In this document: positions 15,905-24,936 of the stretch, in pieces
How the letters are laid out: each line of letters begins with the position of its first letter
Numbering within the stretch: position 1 is the stretch's first letter
Source of the DNA: Methanosarcina vacuolata Z-761
Lineage (GTDB): Archaea; Halobacteriota; Methanosarcinia; Methanosarcinales; Methanosarcinaceae
NCBI RefSeq assembly: GCF_000969905.1
Contig: NZ_CP009520.1
Location: forward strand, 1,364,001 to 1,428,000
Length of the DNA: 64,000 bases
Direction of reading: 5' to 3'
Notes under the pieces: model-generated
Database searches by the model: none
Told to the model about the DNA's origin: nothing
Seen by the model: the letters and a program-made list of their open reading frames with translations, nothing else
Position numbers and translations under genes: made by a program

Positions 15905-16786
15905 ATTTTAAGGTTATCAGCTTTGATTTCAATAAAGATAACGTGGTTTCTTTCTCTCAGGAGTTTCTTTGCTTCCCGCCTTGAAAAATCTCTAAAATGT
16001 CTTTTAAAACAAAAATTTTTAGTTTCTGAATCTTCTACCCCTTGTATTTTTATATTTTTCATACATTACTTTTTTAAGAACCAATATTTAATAATTTTGG
16101 AATGTGCTTCGAAAAATCGCAATCTTTTCACCATACATTCTAAAGAATTTTTATTAATATACATTAAATTCTTTTTTAACACTAATTAAATTTAATTATT
16201 CTATTCTGTCAGAAAGATTTATATTAGTTATCGTGTAATCTTAGCTATATTATCATCCTAAGATAATATACAAAGATGTGTGCCATACATTAAGATCAAA
16301 ATATTGCAGTCGGTGGAAATTTAGCTCACAACAAATTTTCACCTTTCGCTAGCGGGCACATATATGATGTTCAGGGCTGTACAGTCAGCACTGATGCAAA
16401 AACAGGATTATCACTTCCCTGAGCAGCAAGAACAGAGAGGCTAATACTTGCCGCATCAGGACCAAATGTTACCCCACTTCTACCAAAAACGATTTCGGAG
16501 AAGCGTTGGGTTTCTTGTCAACCGAACAGATAATAATATCAATTTAATTATATAGAGGGGGTTGGGTTGAAAAATAGGGGTAAAATATAATTTATAGTTA
16601 TCAAACAGTACTAATTTATTGACCTATTGAGCGTTCAACTATCTCAATATTAATATACTGTTTGTCGAGATCATTTAAATAGCTGGGATCTGCTATATCT
16701 TTCAACTCAAAAAGATTATTTATAAAGATCTATTCAATGTTTAAACTGGAAGAAAATTGGATATTTGCGGAATCTAGGTGTAAAAT
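15905..16786. other. Long divergent intergenic region
   Basis: About 880 bases between two divergent genes. It is AT-rich apart from the coding-like fragment at 16371-16517 annotated separately. Plus-strand frames around 15923-16189 have biased, Phe/Ile/Lys-rich composition and no ribosome binding site, and are not credible genes. The last 250 bases hold the promoter of the surface-protein cluster. Confidence 0.5.
16371..16517 (-). pseudogene. C-terminal fragment of an extracellular-type protein
   Basis: A 48-residue frame bounded by stop codons and with no start. The composition is clearly protein-like (RFSEIVFGRSGVTFG, then PDAASISLSVLAAQ and SDNPVFASVLTVQP). Codon use matches the genes around it, unlike the AT-rich DNA on either side. 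It looks like the last strands of a beta-rich secreted or surface protein left after deletion of the rest. It faces away from the neighbouring surface-protein cluster. The parent family is not identified. Confidence 0.5.
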
Positions 16787-19519
16787 ATGAAACAAAGATT
16801 AATACTATTTAGTGCGATGTTCATTATATTCCTTTTATCAGGAATAGGATGCGCATTTGCAGAACCAATACATTTTGATATAGGAAATGTGAGCGCTAAT
16901 GTCACCTATAGCAAAACCAATGTTATACCGAGTGACGTTGTAAATATCACGGTCGATTTCAATAAATCCGTTGATCACGCCAATATATCGATCACTAATA
17001 ATACTGGTTCATTTTTAAAGAATGACGACTCAATGACAAAACTGGGTGAGGAAGGTAAAACCTTCTGGTACAAATATACGATTCCAGCGGATGCGAGTAT
17101 TATAATAAGTGATCCTTGGGGTGTAAATATATCTGCATATGATGAGGGTGACACGCTGTTGGGTGGTAAACCTTTGTCAGATCCTGATGCATTTGTGTTT
17201 GATCCTCAAGGAGATTATTTGAACATCAGTATTGGATATAACAAAACTGGTCCTTTTAGACCCGGAGATGTTGTAAACATCATCGCAAACTTCAGCAAGC
17301 CTGTTGATAATGCCACTATATCGATTAGTGACGGTTTATCCGGAGTTAGTAATGTAAACTTAGTAGGCACTGATTTTGTGACTGATGATCCGATGGATCA
17401 AATAGATGGTGACACCTTTGATTATGACTATCAGATTCCAGATGATGTAAGCGTTCCTCTGGATATAGACATATCTGCCTTTGACGAGTTAGGTAATCAG
17501 TTGGGAGATGAATCTTTTGATGATGGGTTTGACGTTAGTGACCCATACATAACGATAGTTAGCCCTACCTCCGAGTTTGCTGCCAAAAAGTGTGTCGCCT
17601 TTAACTTCACTGCATACGATTCATACGGTCAGTCTGGGAGTCAACTTACCTACGCTTTCTCTCTCGACGGCGCCCAAAAGAGTAGTGGGGTTATAACCTC
17701 TGGTGCATATAAAAAACTTGAGTTTGAACTCGCTGACGGTTATCACACCTGGGAAATTAGTACCAGAGACAGTTACGGAAACACACACACAACCGGGTCT
17801 CGTGCTCTGTATGTGGACACTAAATGTCCCAGTGTGACACTTATTTCTCCTCAGGATTGCTACAAAGAGGTAATAGGTGCTACTAAGTTCAACTTTACCT
17901 GTAAGGATGATTTAGCTGCTCAATATAATCTTGATCTGTCATACCAGCTGTATGTAGATGGACAACTTGCTGAGAATTTTTCTGCCTATTCCTGGGATGA
18001 ATTTTCTGGGACTGCAAAGGCTGGCGAATCCATATCTAAGGAACTTGAACTTCCTGATGGCGTCCACAACTGGTCGGTTTCTGTTGAAGACGGAGCTGGA
18101 AACAAAGCTACAAGTGAAGTTCGGGACTTTTATGTGAGCCTTAACGGGCTTAGTGTCTCTCTCGTTTCTCCGGATGGAGGATACGTTTCCTCAAACCCGA
18201 CATTTACCTTCACTGTTGCAGGACAGAATGGGGAGGGGGCAGGACTGCCTTTCAACTACAAGCTTCTCATTGATGGTAAGGAAGTAGATGCAAGTTGCGA
18301 CCAGGAAGATGAGGACTTAAAATGCAGCACTGATGAAAATTGCAACTGTGGTGACTTCATTGTCGGTGAAGACAACTATTCAATAACAGCTTCAATAAAA
18401 GATGGAGTGAACAAAAACTGGACAGTAGTTATCACCGACTCTACAAGCAGCAGGACTTACCAGCCTGATGTGAAGTCTTTCTCAGTTGACAGTGTTGCTC
18501 CGGCTTGTGTTGCAAACCTGAATGTTGTAGATGCACTTGGTTTAACTTACTGGCAGTATGTGAATGATTATCCAGGGCTGATGGTTAGCTGGAATGCAAG
18601 CACTGATGCAGATCTTGCCGATATGCCATACGAGGTTTATATCAGCACATCTAAGCCAGGCTGTATTGAGGATATGCAGAAGGTAAACACAACTGGATTA
18701 GAAACTCATACAGATGGGTCACAGACTCCAAACCAGAAATTAGAAAACTCAAGTGTTACGGATCTGTGCATTGAAGCAATCGACGGGAAAGACCTTATTT
18801 ACGGCAAGGACTACTGGGTGGCTGTAATTGCTCGGGACAACGCAAGCAACTACAACTCTAATTTCTCAATGTGTGGGCCTATAAGGACATATGAAGATAT
18901 GACTATCACGCTTGAGGAAGGCTGGAACCTGAAATCCGTGCCGAAGGCACTTGTTTCTTCGAAAGCCTGTACTGAAGATGTCTTTGGCAATGGCAGCACA
19001 GTCCTCTACTGGGACGGTTCATGCTGGCAGTTCCCTGAGACTATTGAGCCGTGCAAGGGTTACTGGGTCTACACTGAAAAGTCTCGCGTGACCAATGTCC
19101 AGTTCAAGGGAATGTCATCTAGTACTGACCCTGGTGTGCCTGCTTCTCTTGAGCTCACTCCTGGATGGCACATGATAGGGCATACCTCTTCGTATTATGC
19201 ACCCTGGTCCACAACTTTGTCTTCGCTCAATGACTTTGAGCTTCTTGGAGACTACAGGTTCTCCAACCTAATGACTTATGGTTCCAGTGAGGGTTGGGGC
19301 GGCATAATTCCTAGCATGACAGATAGCCTACTTGGAAATGGATCTACGTCTATTCAATACCTGAGTAGCACTGATCCAAGACCAGTTGGAGCACTTCAAA
19401 CCGATGGCTGTATGGTACCCGGACAGGGTTACTGGATCTTCATGAAGGATGCAGGTACCTACGCATCCATCGAAAACTCGTACAAACCGGAGATGTCCGA
19501 CTATTCGAGTATGGAGTAA
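16787..19519 (+). CDS. Large secreted surface protein with Ig-like domains
   Basis: A 910-residue exported protein. Signal peptide: basic start MKQR, hydrophobic core LILFSAMFIIFLLSGIGCAFA. Then repeated beta-sandwich units: two N-terminal repeats sharing PGDVVNI and DNATISISDG-like segments, three Ig-like units introduced by ITIVSP, VTLISPQ or VSLVSPDGG, an Fn3-like unit (MVSWNAST), and a C-terminal domain of the type containing LEEGWNLKSVP and LTPGWHMIGH. There are many N-glycosylation sequons. No C-terminal membrane anchor is seen, so it is probably held by partners. It heads the cluster and is separated from the next gene by a hairpin. Confidence 0.8.
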   Translation: MKQRLILFSAMFIIFLLSGIGCAFAEPIHFDIGNVSANVTYSKTNVIPSDVVNITVDFNKSVDHANISITNNTGSFLKNDDSMTKLGEEGKTFWYKYTIPADASIIISDPWGVNISAYDEGDTLLGGKPLSDPDAFVFDPQGDYLNISIGYNKTGPFRPGDVVNIIANFSKPVDNATISISDGLSGVSNVNLVGTDFVTDDPMDQIDGDTFDYDYQIPDDVSVPLDIDISAFDELGNQLGDESFDDGFDVSDPYITIVSPTSEFAAKKCVAFNFTAYDSYGQSGSQLTYAFSLDGAQKSSGVITSGAYKKLEFELADGYHTWEISTRDSYGNTHTTGSRALYVDTKCPSVTLISPQDCYKEVIGATKFNFTCKDDLAAQYNLDLSYQLYVDGQLAENFSAYSWDEFSGTAKAGESISKELELPDGVHNWSVSVEDGAGNKATSEVRDFYVSLNGLSVSLVSPDGGYVSSNPTFTFTVAGQNGEGAGLPFNYKLLIDGKEVDASCDQEDEDLKCSTDENCNCGDFIVGEDNYSITASIKDGVNKNWTVVITDSTSSRTYQPDVKSFSVDSVAPACVANLNVVDALGLTYWQYVNDYPGLMVSWNASTDADLADMPYEVYISTSKPGCIEDMQKVNTTGLETHTDGSQTPNQKLENSSVTDLCIEAIDGKDLIYGKDYWVAVIARDNASNYNSNFSMCGPIRTYEDMTITLEEGWNLKSVPKALVSSKACTEDVFGNGSTVLYWDGSCWQFPETIEPCKGYWVYTEKSRVTNVQFKGMSSSTDPGVPASLELTPGWHMIGHTSSYYAPWSTTLSSLNDFELLGDYRFSNLMTYGSSEGWGGIIPSMTDSLLGNGSTSIQYLSSTDPRPVGALQTDGCMVPGQGYWIFMKDAGTYASIENSYKPEMSDYSSME

Positions 19520-19544
19520 GTGCAATTACTGAAACAATTGACTG

Positions 19545-19576
19545 TTCAGCCTATTCAGGCTGAATAGCTCTTTTTC
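19545..19576 (+). terminator. Hairpin terminator after the 910-residue surface protein
   Basis: TTCAGCC (19545-19551) and GGCTGAA (19558-19564) form a perfect 7-bp stem around a six-base loop, followed by TAGCTCTTTTTCTTTTT, 25 bases after the stop codon. Confidence 0.75.
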
Positions 19577-19609
19577 TTTTTGTTGTTCACATATAACTGG
19601 AGGTCTACA

Positions 19610-20389
19610 ATGAATAAAAAATTAAAAAATGGACTTTTAGGAACATCCATGCTACTGTTTTTTTTCCTGGCTTTCTCCCAGGGTTGTATGGCAGCTGAGG
19701 ACGTCCCTCCATCCCCCCCGATACTTCCGATGACAGTAATAGGAGTTGCTCTCATTGACGGTACGCCTGCTCCCGACGGGACTATTGTTGCAGCTTATCT
19801 TAATGAAAAGGAGTATCTAGCAGATACTTCCTCCGGAAATTACTCCCTATTTATTCCTGGTACTGCTGAAGATGAAGGAAAAACGATTACTTTTAAGGTG
19901 AACGGAAAGGATGCTGCAAGCAGTGTTGCCTGGAAATCTGGAGTTATAGTTACCCTTGAGCTGCCTAATGGTAAGGCAGTATATTCCGAGACTACTACTG
20001 TAAGTAACTCAGGTAGTAATTCAGATGGCAATTCAAATAGCAATTCAAATAGCAATTCAAATAGCAATTCAAATAGTAACTCAAATAGCAATTCAAATAG
20101 CAATTCAAATTTAAAAACAGATTCAGAACCTTTGACAGATAATGAAGAACAGATAATTTCCACAGAGGATTCCAAAGCTGATGCCGTTGAAAGTTCAGTC
20201 CTTGAGCGGGACATGACGGCTTCGGAAGGTTCAAGCGAAAATTCCGAGGCTAAAGAGGCAGCAGGATCTTCCAAAAGTTCTCTTAAATCCGAAAGTGCTC
20301 CAGGTTTCTTTATTGTCTATGCGGTTGTAGGCATACTTCTGCTTGTTTTCGGGTCCGATTTCGGGAGGGGATCTAGAAGGAATCGCTGA
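19610..20389 (+). CDS. Surface protein with (Asn-Ser)n linker and C-terminal anchor
   Basis: A 259-residue protein with an N-terminal signal segment (GLLGTSMLLFFFLAFSQGCMA), a compact beta domain (VIGVALIDGTPAPDGTIVAAY to ITFKVNGKDAASSV), a low-complexity linker of about 15 Asn-Ser units encoded by an AATTCAAATAGC minisatellite (about 20025-20110), an acidic Ser/Glu tract, and a C-terminal hydrophobic helix followed by RGSRRNR. The beta domain is paralogous to that of the next gene. GGAGGT precedes the ATG at 19610. The layout is that of a cell-envelope protein on a flexible, probably glycosylated stalk; repeat number should vary between strains. Confidence 0.78.
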   Translation: MNKKLKNGLLGTSMLLFFFLAFSQGCMAAEDVPPSPPILPMTVIGVALIDGTPAPDGTIVAAYLNEKEYLADTSSGNYSLFIPGTAEDEGKTITFKVNGKDAASSVAWKSGVIVTLELPNGKAVYSETTTVSNSGSNSDGNSNSNSNSNSNSNSNSNSNSNSNSNSNLKTDSEPLTDNEEQIISTEDSKADAVESSVLERDMTASEGSSENSEAKEAAGSSKSSLKSESAPGFFIVYAVVGILLLVFGSDFGRGSRRNR

Positions 20390-20442
20390 AGGACTTTTTC
20401 AAAAAAAAGTCTACATGATTAACGGTAAAATTTCAAGGTGAC

Positions 20443-21270
20443 ATGATGACGATCAAGGACAAACATTTAAGAGTTTTATTATGCCTGGTTATTCTGGTAC
20501 TGGGCATGTTCCTTGTTCCGGCCGCATCTGCCAATTCTTCTTCTACTATTCCTTCTCTCCCCAACGCGTTTGAAGGAAGTTTGAAAGGAGATGCTGCACA
20601 AGCGGGTCCCGGACTCGTAATCTCTGCATATATAGATTCAAAGCTTGTTGGCTCGTACACTCTTACAAAGGTTGGACAGTACAAGGTGTCAGCTAATGGT
20701 ACCGAGCAAGATAACGGAAAAGCGATAACCTTCAAGCTGGGAGGTATTGCATCCGAGCCTGTTTCCGTAACTTATGAACACGGAGCTAATCCAGTTAAAC
20801 TTGACCTTACATTTTATGGAGACTTTATACCTCCTGAAATACAGGCTTTATCTGCATCCCCAAAATACATCCTGAATGACGGAGAAGATTTCTCTACTGT
20901 CACGGCAAAGGTTGTAGACGACTCTGGAATCAAATCAGTGACGATCGACCTCACCAGTATAGAACAGGGCGTGGTTTCATTAAACTCAGAGGGTGGAGAT
21001 CAGTATACCTGTAATGTAGTCAGTACTGTACCAGGCGAGTTCAAATTCAAATTCACGGCTTCGAATCCATCAGGAAACAGTGTTGTAGATACAGACAGCA
21101 TTTCCATAATTGTGCTGAATGAAAGTCAACTCACAACAACGTTTGGAGGTTCTGATGGGGTTTTCTCTCCTGAGGAAATTGAGGCTCTTGTAAACAATAA
21201 CGACGTATCTAGCGGGATCAAATATGCAGTTCTGGGTGCGTATTTTGCTGATGGGTGGGATCGGATATGA
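20443..21270 (+). CDS. Secreted protein with the paralogous beta domain
   Basis: A 275-residue protein: signal peptide (VLLCLVILVLGMFLVPAASA), a beta domain sharing the 'VISAYIDSKL, then ITFKLGG' pattern with the preceding gene, a second Ig-like domain (PPEIQALSASPKYILNDGE), and a C-terminal FSPEEIEALVNN, then YAVLGAYFADGWDRI dockerin/EF-like tail. GGTGAC precedes the ATG pair at 20443-20448. It lacks a membrane anchor. Its stop codon overlaps the next start (ATGA at 21267-21270), so both are translated as a coupled unit, suggesting a complex of the two products on the cell surface. Confidence 0.75.
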   Translation: MMTIKDKHLRVLLCLVILVLGMFLVPAASANSSSTIPSLPNAFEGSLKGDAAQAGPGLVISAYIDSKLVGSYTLTKVGQYKVSANGTEQDNGKAITFKLGGIASEPVSVTYEHGANPVKLDLTFYGDFIPPEIQALSASPKYILNDGEDFSTVTAKVVDDSGIKSVTIDLTSIEQGVVSLNSEGGDQYTCNVVSTVPGEFKFKFTASNPSGNSVVDTDSISIIVLNESQLTTTFGGSDGVFSPEEIEALVNNNDVSSGIKYAVLGAYFADGWDRI

Positions 21271-22388
21271 AACGGCCTGAGTTAAAATTTGTTGTTATAC
21301 TGCTCCTGGCCCTGACTTTGTTTACTGTCCCGGCTTCTGCAGGCAGTGCAGAAAGGACTTTCCCTTCATCGGTTAGTCCCAATCAGGAATTCAAGGTAAC
21401 AGTCAATGTATCTGACTACGGTGCTGCCGGACAGGTACTTGAAAAGCTTCCTGCTGGTTTCATATTTGTTAGTTCTACCCTGCCGGAAAGAGCTGTAACT
21501 AAAAATGGCAGCGAAGTTTCCTTCCTGCTCATGACTGAAAAGAGCTTCAGCTACACTCTGAAAGCTCCAGCAACAACCGGTACGTACAAAATTGTGGGAA
21601 TTTTAAGAGATATCAACAAAGCTGAGTTTTCTGTCCTTCCTGCCGACTGTTCCATCACTGTCAGTGGTAGCAGCTCAGGTGGCGGTTCAAGTGGCGGTTC
21701 AAGTGGCAGCTCAGGTGGCGGAGGCGGTGGAGGCGGTTCTGCTGAGCCTCAGAGTAATGTTGCGGCCAAAGAACTATCTAAAAAATCTGTCAACGCTGGA
21801 GAACGTGTTAGGTTCGAGTTCACACAGGGTGTAACCTGTATAAGGTATGTGGAGTTTGATGCCAAAAAGAGTTTGGGAAAAGTAACTACTATCGTCGAAA
21901 TGCTGAAAGGCCAGTCCAAGTTGGTTTCGGGCCTGCCAGAAGGTACGATCTATAAGAACGTGAACATCTGGGTAGGTTCTGGAGGAATTGCAAACTCCAA
22001 TAACATTGCAAACGCAGTTGTCGGCTTCAGAGTTGAAAAGTCCTGGCTCGAGAAATGCGGAGCTGACGAAACTTCTGTAGCTCTCTGGAACTACAACAAA
22101 GCCTGGAGCAAACTTGAAACTGCAAAAGTTGGTGAAGACAGTACCTGTGTCTTCTTCGAGTCCAAAACTCCGGGTTTCGGACCCTTCACAATTGTAGTAC
22201 CCGATAAGAGCATAGAATTGGAACCTGATGACCAAGTAAATGCAACCACTCCCACCACAGAAGATGTTGATACGAACCCTGCAGCTAACGAGAAAAAACC
22301 TTCCGGCTGGAGATCTATCCCTGGTTTTGAGTCTGCAGTATCTGTGGGAGTCCTTGGTGCTGTGTACTATATCATAAGAAGAAAGTAA
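21267..22388 (+). CDS. PGF-pre-PGF domain surface protein with membrane anchor
   Basis: A 373-residue protein. Signal peptide (FVVILLLALTLFTVPASA), an N-terminal DUF11-like beta domain (SVSPNQEFKVTVNVSDYG), a Gly/Ser-rich linker (GGGSSGGSSGSSGGGGGG), then a domain typical of PGF-pre-PGF proteins: VTCIRYVEFDAKKSLGKVT, then NIWVG and FESKTPGFGPFTIV. The C-terminus IPGFESAVSVGVLGAVYYIIRRK matches the PGF-type sorting signal: motif, hydrophobic helix, basic tail. Such proteins are substrates of archaeosortase in Euryarchaeota. Start ATG 21267 overlaps the upstream stop by four bases (an in-frame GTG at 21255 is less likely). Confidence 0.85.
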   Translation: MKRPELKFVVILLLALTLFTVPASAGSAERTFPSSVSPNQEFKVTVNVSDYGAAGQVLEKLPAGFIFVSSTLPERAVTKNGSEVSFLLMTEKSFSYTLKAPATTGTYKIVGILRDINKAEFSVLPADCSITVSGSSSGGGSSGGSSGSSGGGGGGGGSAEPQSNVAAKELSKKSVNAGERVRFEFTQGVTCIRYVEFDAKKSLGKVTTIVEMLKGQSKLVSGLPEGTIYKNVNIWVGSGGIANSNNIANAVVGFRVEKSWLEKCGADETSVALWNYNKAWSKLETAKVGEDSTCVFFESKTPGFGPFTIVVPDKSIELEPDDQVNATTPTTEDVDTNPAANEKKPSGWRSIPGFESAVSVGVLGAVYYIIRRK

Positions 22389-22423
22389 AGACAGAATACT
22401 GAATCTCAAAATAGATTTCAATT

Positions 22424-22456
22424 AAGCAGCCTTCAAAGCTGCTTATATTTCTTTTT
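22424..22456 (+). terminator. Hairpin terminator of the surface-protein cluster
   Basis: AAGCAGC (22424-22430) and GCTGCTT (22438-22444), a 7-bp perfect stem, followed by ATATTTCTTTTTT, 36 bases past the stop codon. Confidence 0.8.
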
Positions 22457-22683
22457 TAAAACAACCGTTGCGCCGGTTGATCACGCCGATAGGGTTCGGG
22501 GATAAGATTCTTCAAATTCAAACGTGAATCGTTTTCAATCAAACTTTTTCTAACAAAGTTTGCAGGCAAGCTTTTTTGGAAGGCTTGTGATCACGCCCGC
22601 TGGTAATCCTCTACGAAATTTGGATAAATAGTCCCATGAAGGAGTTAAAAATCAGTTTATCTTTGCCATAATTCAGCCCTCTT

Positions 22684-22779
22684 GAGCGAACAAAGTGAGC
22701 GAAAAGGGCACCGTCCTCCCGAGACGGAACTCGGGTGACGGAACTCGGGTGACGGAACTCGGGTAATGGGACTCGGGCA
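22684..22779 (+). repeat. Dispersed 'GACGGAACTCGGG' element with internal tandem units
   Basis: Starts CTTGAGCGAACAAAGTGAGCG, then CCGTCCTCCCGAGACGGAAC, then three or four tandem copies of the 14-mer GACGGAACTCGGGT (the last one degenerate), and stops at the tRNA-Gly 3' end. CCGTC-CTCCC-GAGACGG can form a hairpin. Related elements lie at 40690-40856 and 645-695. The segment 22457-22683 upstream carries an imperfect inverted repeat (GCAAGC, TTGTGATCACGCC) and no gene. Confidence 0.75.
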
Positions 22780-22780
22780 A

Positions 22781-22852
22781 TACATCAGCCGGGATTCGAA
22801 CCCGGGTTCGAGCGTTGGCAACGCCCGGTGATGACCGCTACACTACTGATGT
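22781..22852 (-). tRNA. tRNA-Gly (GCC)
   Basis: Minus strand: acceptor ACATCAG pairs with CTGATGT, T arm CCGGG-TTCGAAT-CCCGG, anticodon loop TTGCCAA with stem GGGCG/CGCTC (one G-U), giving anticodon GCC. Discriminator A; CCA not encoded. A TATA-like element (TATAGTATAAAG on the minus strand, about 22882-22893) lies about 30 bases upstream. The 5'-terminal A1 is unusual for tRNA-Gly but pairs well. Confidence 0.9.
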
Positions 22853-22893
22853 TCGAAGTTTACAGGATACTCTGCCGGCTTTATACTATATTT

Positions 22894-23333
22894 TTTCTAA
22901 CTAATTAAGTTGACCCCGAGGAGATTTTTTGGGGATGTGTTTTAGATCACCTATATCCGAGAGGCAGAGTATATATTTTCGTTTTTCTCTTTTAAGAGAT
23001 CTTTTTAGTTTATTTTCTTTTGTAGTGGTCATGAAATGGAACTAATTTAATGGGTTTTCAGATATAACTCTCAATTAACATAGTGGAGTTCCTGAATTAG
23101 ATTATTCCCGAAAACCAAATCGCAGTTTGTCTCAAAACTCGACTCTTTTCTACAATTGGGTAATTATAATTGTTGACTTTACATTCAGATCGAAAATTAT
23201 TCTGAATTTCAGGCATGTATTTGCCTTGAAGTATAACACATTATCCTGTTTGTAGAATCAAACGTAGTTTTTAGACAGCTTAATAGAAATATTTTTAAAC
23301 GTTAACTTTTATTATATTTTTGGTGTTTGGAAG
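22894..23333. other. Intergenic, no gene recognised
   Basis: AT-rich sequence between the tRNA-Gly promoter and the HEAT-repeat gene. No repeat shared with the rest of the window and no credible frame. Confidence 0.5.
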
Positions 23334-24524
23334 TTGGTTGATCAGGAGAAAATTCACAATAGATGTCTAAGCAATGATCCAGAGGCGCGTATATATGCGT
23401 TTGAGGAATTGAAGAATTTCTTTTCTTTCATGCCAGATAAGCAACAGGCATGGAATGATTTACTTAGACTAACGAGCGATAAAAATCATGATGTTAGATC
23501 TAGTGCTTTTAGAGCTCTTGATTCTGCATTTTTTGATATACCAGATAAGCAACAGGCATGGAATGATTTACTTAGACTAATCAATGATAAAGATCATGAT
23601 GTTAGATCTAGTGCTTCCAGAGTTCTTGATTATGTATTTATTCAAGTGCCAGATAAGCAGCAGGCGTGGAATGATTTATTTAGACTAACTAAAGATAAAG
23701 ACTGGCTAGTGAGGTCTAATGCTGCCGAAGCTCTTGGTTCTGCGTTTTCTCAAGTACCAGATAAACAACAGGCATGGAATGATTTACATAGACTGATCAA
23801 TGATGAAAACATTTTTGTGAGGATAAGTGCTACCTTAGCTCTTGAATCTGCATTTTCTCAAATGCCAGATAAACAACAGGCTTTGAATAATTTACTTAGA
23901 CTGATCAATGATAAAGACCATGAAGTTAGGTCTAGTGCTGCCTATGCTCTTGGTTCTGTGTTTTCCCATTTTTCAGATAAGCGACAGGCATGGAATGATT
24001 TACTTAAACTGACCAATGATCAAAACATTTATGTGAGATCTTCCTCAAATCATTCTCTTGGAAGAGTTTCAATATTCATGGCTTCTCAGGCAGAAACAGA
24101 GGAAAATTACAAAAAAGAATTAGAAGAGGCAATAAAATTTTTCGAAATTGCAACAAAGGAAGTATCTTATAATAACCCTGCTAAATTTTGTCTCCTTTTT
24201 TATCGTTCATTCTATACGATAATTTCCAAAAGACAGGAAGCTAAAGAAGAAGTGAACAAATATCTGGAAGAAGCTAAAGCTGCAATTGAAGATTCTGAGG
24301 GCAAAAAACAGCTTTTTGAAGCTGTTCAATACCTTGCAGAAGCATTAAAAGAAGTCCAGAATATGGGAGATCTAGACTTGTCTGAAATGAAAGATGAGCT
24401 TAGTTTCTACAGCAAATATTGTGATTACGCCGCAGAACTGATGAGTCGCACTGACGAAAAAGCACCGTTTGCGGCAGAAGTTTTGAGAAAGGCTGCTAAT
24501 TCCAGTACATATATTCTCAAATAA
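23334..24524 (+). CDS. HEAT-repeat protein (396 aa)
   Basis: Seven consecutive units of about 37 residues fill residues 20-265, each built on PDKQQAWNDLLRLI-D-DHDVRSSAA-AL-SAF. The repeats are unusually uniform, also at DNA level, indicating recent internal duplication. A separate helical C-terminal domain follows (ETEENYKKELEEAIKFFE, then LEEAKAAIEDSEGKKQLFEA). No membrane segment. In Methanosarcina such arrays occur alone or attached to NACHT ATPases; here it is alone. The start is taken as the TTG at 23334 without a strong ribosome binding site. The last codons and TAA lie inside the dispersed repeat at 24514-24751, so insertion of that element may have reset the C-terminus. Confidence 0.75.
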   Translation: MVDQEKIHNRCLSNDPEARIYAFEELKNFFSFMPDKQQAWNDLLRLTSDKNHDVRSSAFRALDSAFFDIPDKQQAWNDLLRLINDKDHDVRSSASRVLDYVFIQVPDKQQAWNDLFRLTKDKDWLVRSNAAEALGSAFSQVPDKQQAWNDLHRLINDENIFVRISATLALESAFSQMPDKQQALNNLLRLINDKDHEVRSSAAYALGSVFSHFSDKRQAWNDLLKLTNDQNIYVRSSSNHSLGRVSIFMASQAETEENYKKELEEAIKFFEIATKEVSYNNPAKFCLLFYRSFYTIISKRQEAKEEVNKYLEEAKAAIEDSEGKKQLFEAVQYLAEALKEVQNMGDLDLSEMKDELSFYSKYCDYAAELMSRTDEKAPFAAEVLRKAANSSTYILK

Positions 24525-24751
24525 ACACATAATAAGAAAATAATTGCAGCTTATGGTGCAAATATTATTTTAAAGTCACATGGAATTCTGTAACACGGAA
24601 AACGCAGCCGGTTGCAGAGTGATTTTATCTGGATATTTACAACCACGGAAAACACGGAAAGCACGGAAGAAACACGCCTTTACTACGGATTTCCGTGTCT
24701 TCCGTGCTTTCAGTGGTTTTCAAAAAATTCATTTCTGACATACTTTGGAAT
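24514..24751 (+). repeat. 238-bp dispersed hairpin repeat, copy A
   Basis: Aligns along its full length with 49881-50117 at roughly 85-90% identity by eye, from TTCTCAAATAA to CATACTTTGGAAT. It contains the inverted arms GAAAGCACGGAAG and CTTCCGTGCTTTC around an ACGCCTTTACTAC loop, so the transcript would fold into a long hairpin. No open frame is conserved between the copies. Shortly after it the 3' end (TTTCTGACATACTTTGGAAT) is repeated once more. 24752-24936 otherwise holds only a promoter region. Confidence 0.85.
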
Positions 24752-24936
24752 TATTTCTGACATACTTTGGAATGATACAGTAGTTGGCATTTTTGTTGAA
24801 ATCTCATTTTGATTACAAACCACGGAGATTGGCACAGATAAATGTAGATGGATTATCTACATGCATATTTTTTTACTGCAGTTTCAGTTGAAATGTAAGT
24901 TTTCTACAGAGCCATAATACTATAAGTTTTTATGTC

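Noticed and set aside
15923-16189. Plus-strand frame of 88 codons
   Set aside because: Phe/Ile/Lys-biased translation of AT-rich DNA, no ribosome binding site, no repeat of known protein patterns.
19840-20274. Minus-strand frame rich in ELLFELLFELL
   Set aside because: Antisense reading of the Asn-Ser minisatellite; periodicity comes from the repeat, not from a leucine-rich protein.
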